Shown here one piece after another: positions 60,501-64,000 of a DNA stretch of 64,000 nucleotides. This DNA is from Plumapathes pennacea (taxonomy: Eukaryota > Cnidaria > Anthozoa > Antipatharia > Myriopathidae). Made by a program: the position numbers and the translations under genes. The notes under the pieces were generated by a model. It was not told where the DNA came from, did not search any database, and saw only the letters and a list, made by a program, of their open reading frames with translations. Within the stretch, counting starts at the first letter, position 1, and the number at the start of each line of letters is the position of its first letter. The DNA lies in the NCBI GenBank assembly GCA_964036295.1, contig OZ038472.1, positions 5,788,001 to 5,852,000 on the forward strand. The letters run 5' to 3'.

Positions 60501-60958
60501 GTCTTGTGGAAACCAAAGCAGGAGACAGGTGAGAGGACCAACTCTATTTGAATGTGTTGTTAATTTAATTTATCTGGCACTGAAAGTAGTTCAGCAAGTT
60601 GAGGTAAAATCTCTTGGGTTTTTTAACTGAATTAATTTCTTAAAAATATTTTAAAGCTCATATACTTTCAGTCATAAAGTACTGTAGGCTGTTGAAAGTT
60701 CTGTCTAGATAATTAATATGTACTGTGCAGTTTATTATATGTCTAGTGTCAGTTATCCATTCACTTATTCTTGCATATAGTTTCCAGGGTAAGCAGCCAA
60801 TTTGAAGGACAAAACTGAAAATTCTTCATCTGGAACCTACTTTTTTTTTCTGTTTTCTGACAGCTGTGTTTAAAAAGTTGTATAGTCCATACTTATGCCT
60901 CAATTGCTTCCTTCTCAGGCCCATGCATGATGTCTACATTGTCAATTCTAGAGCTTAA
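57553..60958 (+). CDS. PPIL1: Peptidyl-prolyl cis-trans isomerase-like 1 (PPIL1), 8 exons, 158 aa
   Basis: Exons 57553-57594, 57885-57950, 58207-58254, 58505-58566, 59176-59247, 59365-59426, 60444-60528, 60919-60958, all in phase. The protein is a complete single-domain cyclophilin. It contains [19 protein letters not shown], then [20 protein letters not shown] (the catalytic Phe-His-Arg and Gln region), [29 protein letters not shown] with the substrate-pocket Phe and Trp, and VFGRVSKGI. Human PPIL1 (166 aa) is a spliceosome component that isomerises prolyl bonds and binds SNW1/SKIP. The short family-specific N-terminus (VVLETSMGEIE) and overall length favour PPIL1 over other small cyclophilins. 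The [10 protein letters not shown] motif also fits. The last residues (VYIVNSRA) are shorter than in human. It is transcribed divergently from ANKEF1. Confidence 0.9.
60070..60200. repeat. Hairpin element in PPIL1 intron 6
   Basis: 'gtatttttacgagtcagttt' pairs with 'aaactgacgagtaaaaatac' about 14 bases later. Outer 'ttattacacg' and 'gtgtaat' blocks also pair. Similar 'attacacgg' blocks recur near 61345. Confidence 0.65.
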
Positions 60959-63098
60959 AGCTGTTGTTTGTTCACTGTTTATACAGTCTGTACCTACACA
61001 GTGATCAGTTCCTGTTTATACAGTATGTGTACTAGAATATTGTTATAAATAAGACAGATAAGGTACCTAGAATTCTCTTCCACTTTGACTGTGAGGTGTG
61101 CATGAGAACAAGTCAAACAACATGTAAAATGTAGCCCACCTTATCAGCAACTAGTACATGCCTGTCAGATGAGCTCTCAACTGCCTTGATGTATGTGAAT
61201 GTGAGGACCAGCTTTTGACTCGATAGGTCACCTGTGATAACCTTCTCACACCTAGTACCCAGGACAATACTTTCTCCATTTGAACAGGGCCCAGTTTTCT
61301 CCCAGTGTTGTATTATTGTGCATGTATGTATTTAATATAGAGAGGATATTACACGGCGGCCTGAAGATATGAATGTATAATTAGTGTTGTAATTAGTGTA
61401 ATTTTCTTTTTATTATATTAGACACGAGTGTTTTACGAGAAATTGCACAAACAACCATGCAAAAGCAGGAAATGATGCCAACGATATCCTCACTAGTGAA
61501 GATATGGAAAATACGCCACTCGGGTCCTGGATGTAGTTTCGTATGGATTTTACGCATGGTATATTTTCCAGTAAAACACTTCTGTCCATATAGTAATTTC
61601 AATTATTTTCTTTTAGTTCATCAATTTATCATAAGATACTGTAGCTCATTTGGGCTTTAGAAGGAATCATATTGCAGCAGATGAAACTATGGAAACATGC
61701 ATGGTCATGCAGTACTGTTTTCATAAAATTTTTCTGTCTCCAAAATGCTTTTATTTCAATTTTTGTTCCTATTTTGTGGACATAATCTGAGCTTTAGAAG
61801 TTATCATTTTACTCTCAAAACCATGGAAACATTTTTTAAACCTTGATGTTATTAATATTGTTCCAAAATTTTTGTGGTTCTGCATTATTTTATATTATTT
61901 TGTCTAAAAAGCCTTTGCCTCAACTTTTGTTCCTCTTTTTATACCAGCATTAGAGATTGTGTTGCAAGGCCTGGAACTTCATCAGAATTGTATGTTATGT
62001 ACAATGCATAGTACATTTTCTAAAAATTCATTTTCATAAGCACAAATTAAACCATACACAAACTGGAAGAGCAATTTGCATATTAAATTACATACTCCAT
62101 AATTTGGCTCAATAATTTCATACTCAAAAGAGAAATATATTTGTCGTAAATCTTCTTGATATCAAATTTTAATAACTACATAGTTGATCAAAGCGAATAC
62201 AAAATTCTCTTCTAATTATGAAGTTAATGTCTGTATCCTCTGATCTTCAACATTGATCGAGATTTGAGCAGGTGGTGATCTTATGCAAATAAAGCTTAGT
62301 CATCTAGCTTCATCTGGAGGAAGGGACATCACATCTTAGCTTTTATTCCAGTTTTTTTTAGCCTATTTTACCTAATGAAGAAATACAATTAACGAAAATT
62401 CGAGAATTCGTGTCGAAGCAGATTGATAGCGTTTTACGGAGGTACCACCTAATTGGTTATTTATGTTAATTTCTATGCGCTGTAGCTATGCGCTAATTTC
62501 TATGCGCTGTACTAAACACTGCATACATTGAATTTCCTATAAACACACAAAGCATCTTGCGGGCGCCACACGTCAATTCATTTAGTCAAAATAAATAAGG
62601 TACAAAAATAATTTTAAATCCCTTTCATAGAAAAAAGAAAACCCTCGGGTAATCAGTTTTTCAAGGATCTGAAAACAAATTCTCAGGATGACTTGAGGTG
62701 AAAAGCTTCGATTTCTCCTCTAATGTACTCATTTGAACGAGATACATGTCGCTTGGCTCAGATAATAGAACGATAACTCAAATGTTTACATGAATATTAT
62801 TATCCACTGAATACAGGAAATTTCTTGGTCGTCTAGTTTATTAATTTACCTCACTTGCTCCACTATCAGATGCAAATTAATACGCTGGGAGGACATTAAA
62901 AGGCCATTTATTTTTACGAATAAGTTTCAGACGGTGATTAACCGTAACAGAATTTCTTGAGCGAACATTCCTCGAAGCGTAGTGAAGTTCCATGGAAACA
63001 CGAGAACGCCGTATTCGTCGCACAGGCCATGTTCAATCCCAAGACAGATGTGCTTGCGTTTACCTCAGTGAATATAGCTCGTTTAAAATCCTTAGTAT
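60959..63098. other. 3' UTR of PPIL1 and AT-rich spacer
   Basis: No canonical AATAAA lies within 100 bases of the PPIL1 stop. No further gene is recognised. Minor local repeats ('ctatgcgctgtag', 62475-62520) occur. Confidence 0.4.
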
Positions 63099-63500
63099 CT
63101 ACTCAAGCCACAGGCAAACAATATCGAACGCAACGCACTTGACGGCTAAACTGTGAAACAGCGAGCGAATGCTGAAGAGCTGAGCACAACGCAACTCAGC
63201 ACATGTCCGGTTAGTTGAACGCTTCTTCCCCAACTTCACATTATCCAGACTGCTATGATAATTAAAACAATCAAGTAGTTCTTGAAATAAATAGAAATCA
63301 TCGCCAGTGCAATCATGAATCCAATGATCAACACAATCTCTGTGTACTGTCGAACCGTCAGCACGGGCTCTGTCTCGCTGGCCATCCTGTTCCGACTCCA
63401 TCGTTTCTTCATAGGTTGTCAGCTCTTTAGTGACGGGTTCTTGTATATCTAGGTTAAATTCTTGCTGTTTATGTCGTCGTTTGTCTCTCTTTTCGTGCAA
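63099..63500 (-). CDS. Uncertain open frame, about 130 aa
   Basis: Reads LHEKRDKRRHKQQEF, then EETMESEQDGQRDRAR and CTGDDFYLFQELLDCFNYHS before a stop. The first 100 residues have protein-like charged composition. There is no ATG at its start; internal Met codons or an upstream exon would be needed. The last 30 residues look non-coding. Family unknown. Confidence 0.25.
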   Translation of the reverse strand: MHEKRDKRRHKQQEFNLDIQEPVTKELTTYEETMESEQDGQRDRARADGSTVHRDCVDHWIHDCTGDDFYLFQELLDCFNYHSSLDNVKLGKKRSTNRTCAELRCAQLFSIRSLFHSLAVKCVAFDIVCLWLE

Positions 63501-63519
63501 CGAGGAAAACTTTAAATCC

Positions 63520-63790
63520 CCGCGGAAATACGTTCTGACGTCACTTCCGTTGGTCAGCGTTCGTTGCCATGGCTGTCTAGTCTCGGGGTGACGTAACGAG
63601 GTGAAATTTCACATCGTGTGCAAGCCTCGTTTTTTTTGTGCACAACTTATGTTATAGAAAATGCATTCAACTAACTTATAAGTGAGTATTTGATTTTCTT
63701 GGCTGAGTCTTGAGATTGTACGAGTGTTACAAAATCTACACTGGAATCCACGGTTTTGTGCAATAACCGCTGACTCAAAAGTATGGTAAC
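63520..63790. mobile_element. MITE R5, partial copy 2
   Basis: Contains, in inverted order relative to 47825-48285, 'cggaaatacgttctgacgtcac', 'gttcgttgccatgg', 'gtgaaatttcacat' and 'ttttgtgcacaacttatgtta'. Only one arm is present. It includes a CRE-like TGACGTCA. Confidence 0.65.
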
Positions 63791-63852
63791 CGGTCAGGTG
63801 ACATCACTGACCAGTATGAAAATTTGACTTCCGGTAAGGGACTATTTCCGTC

Positions 63853-63895
63853 AGCTCGTCTCCTCGGGGCTTAGGGTTGAAAGCCGAGGAGACGA
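63853..63895. repeat. Short hairpin CGTCTCCTCGG / CCGAGGAGACG
   Basis: Perfect 11-bp arms, with a further 'gtcag' and 'ctgac' pairing outside them, around a 17-base loop. Confidence 0.7.
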
Positions 63896-64000
63896 CTGAC
63901 GTCAAGCAAATAGCTCCTTGCCAGTGTTACTTCTGGTATGTTTTGATTAGCTTATGTTGCGCATTGTGACAGACGTTCCTTTAACACCCGTTGATGTATT

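Overview
The window is nuclear DNA from an animal, most likely an anthozoan cnidarian such as a stony coral. The evidence is spliced genes with GT-AG introns, long AT-rich gaps, and dense MITEs, minisatellites and LTR elements. It also holds a TPR/CHAT-type protein and OTU and SWIM-like genes of the kinds that are abundant in coral genomes. The organism call is an inference. Most long open frames that overlap the features below are shadows or repeat artefacts.

Layout. At 1-2.2 kb there are repeats, then an intact single-exon CHAT-domain gene (minus, 2249-3991), then about 1.2 kb of tandem repeat. A nine-exon SANT/Myb-like gene (plus) spans about 6056-10401. At 11.4-14.0 kb a TIR transposon with 10-bp target duplications sits at the 3' end of a frameshifted OTU-protease gene. 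That gene is head-to-head with a two-exon gene for a 122-aa unknown protein. From 14.2 to 24.7 kb the DNA is almost all repeats: a 9-bp minisatellite, a MULE-like fold-back element, a TTAA MITE, a second copy of the TIR element carrying a nested Harbinger-like MITE, a direct duplication, and 31-bp and 21-bp tandem arrays. An intact Ty3/Gypsy retrotransposon with identical 145-bp LTRs and a GACTT target duplication occupies 24801-29203 (coding on minus).

From 29 to 41 kb there is a minisatellite, a short SWIM-like gene, the 3' end of a second retroelement, an intact LicD/FKRP-like glycan-phosphotransferase gene (minus, 35968-37614), a fold-back element and a decayed unknown open frame. From 41.2 kb to 61 kb lie the two best-conserved genes. 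ANKEF1 (ankyrin and EF-hand; minus, 19 coding exons, 778 codons reconstructed in phase) and PPIL1 (cyclophilin; plus, 8 exons, 158 aa) are divergently transcribed from a 330-bp shared promoter interval. The last 3 kb hold repeats and one uncertain open frame.

How they fit together: there is no operon-like system. The notable content is a caspase-fold CHAT protein, an unassigned SANT gene, several mobile elements whose insertion sites can be read base by base (including a nest with an internal empty-site control), and a decayed protein family I could not assign.
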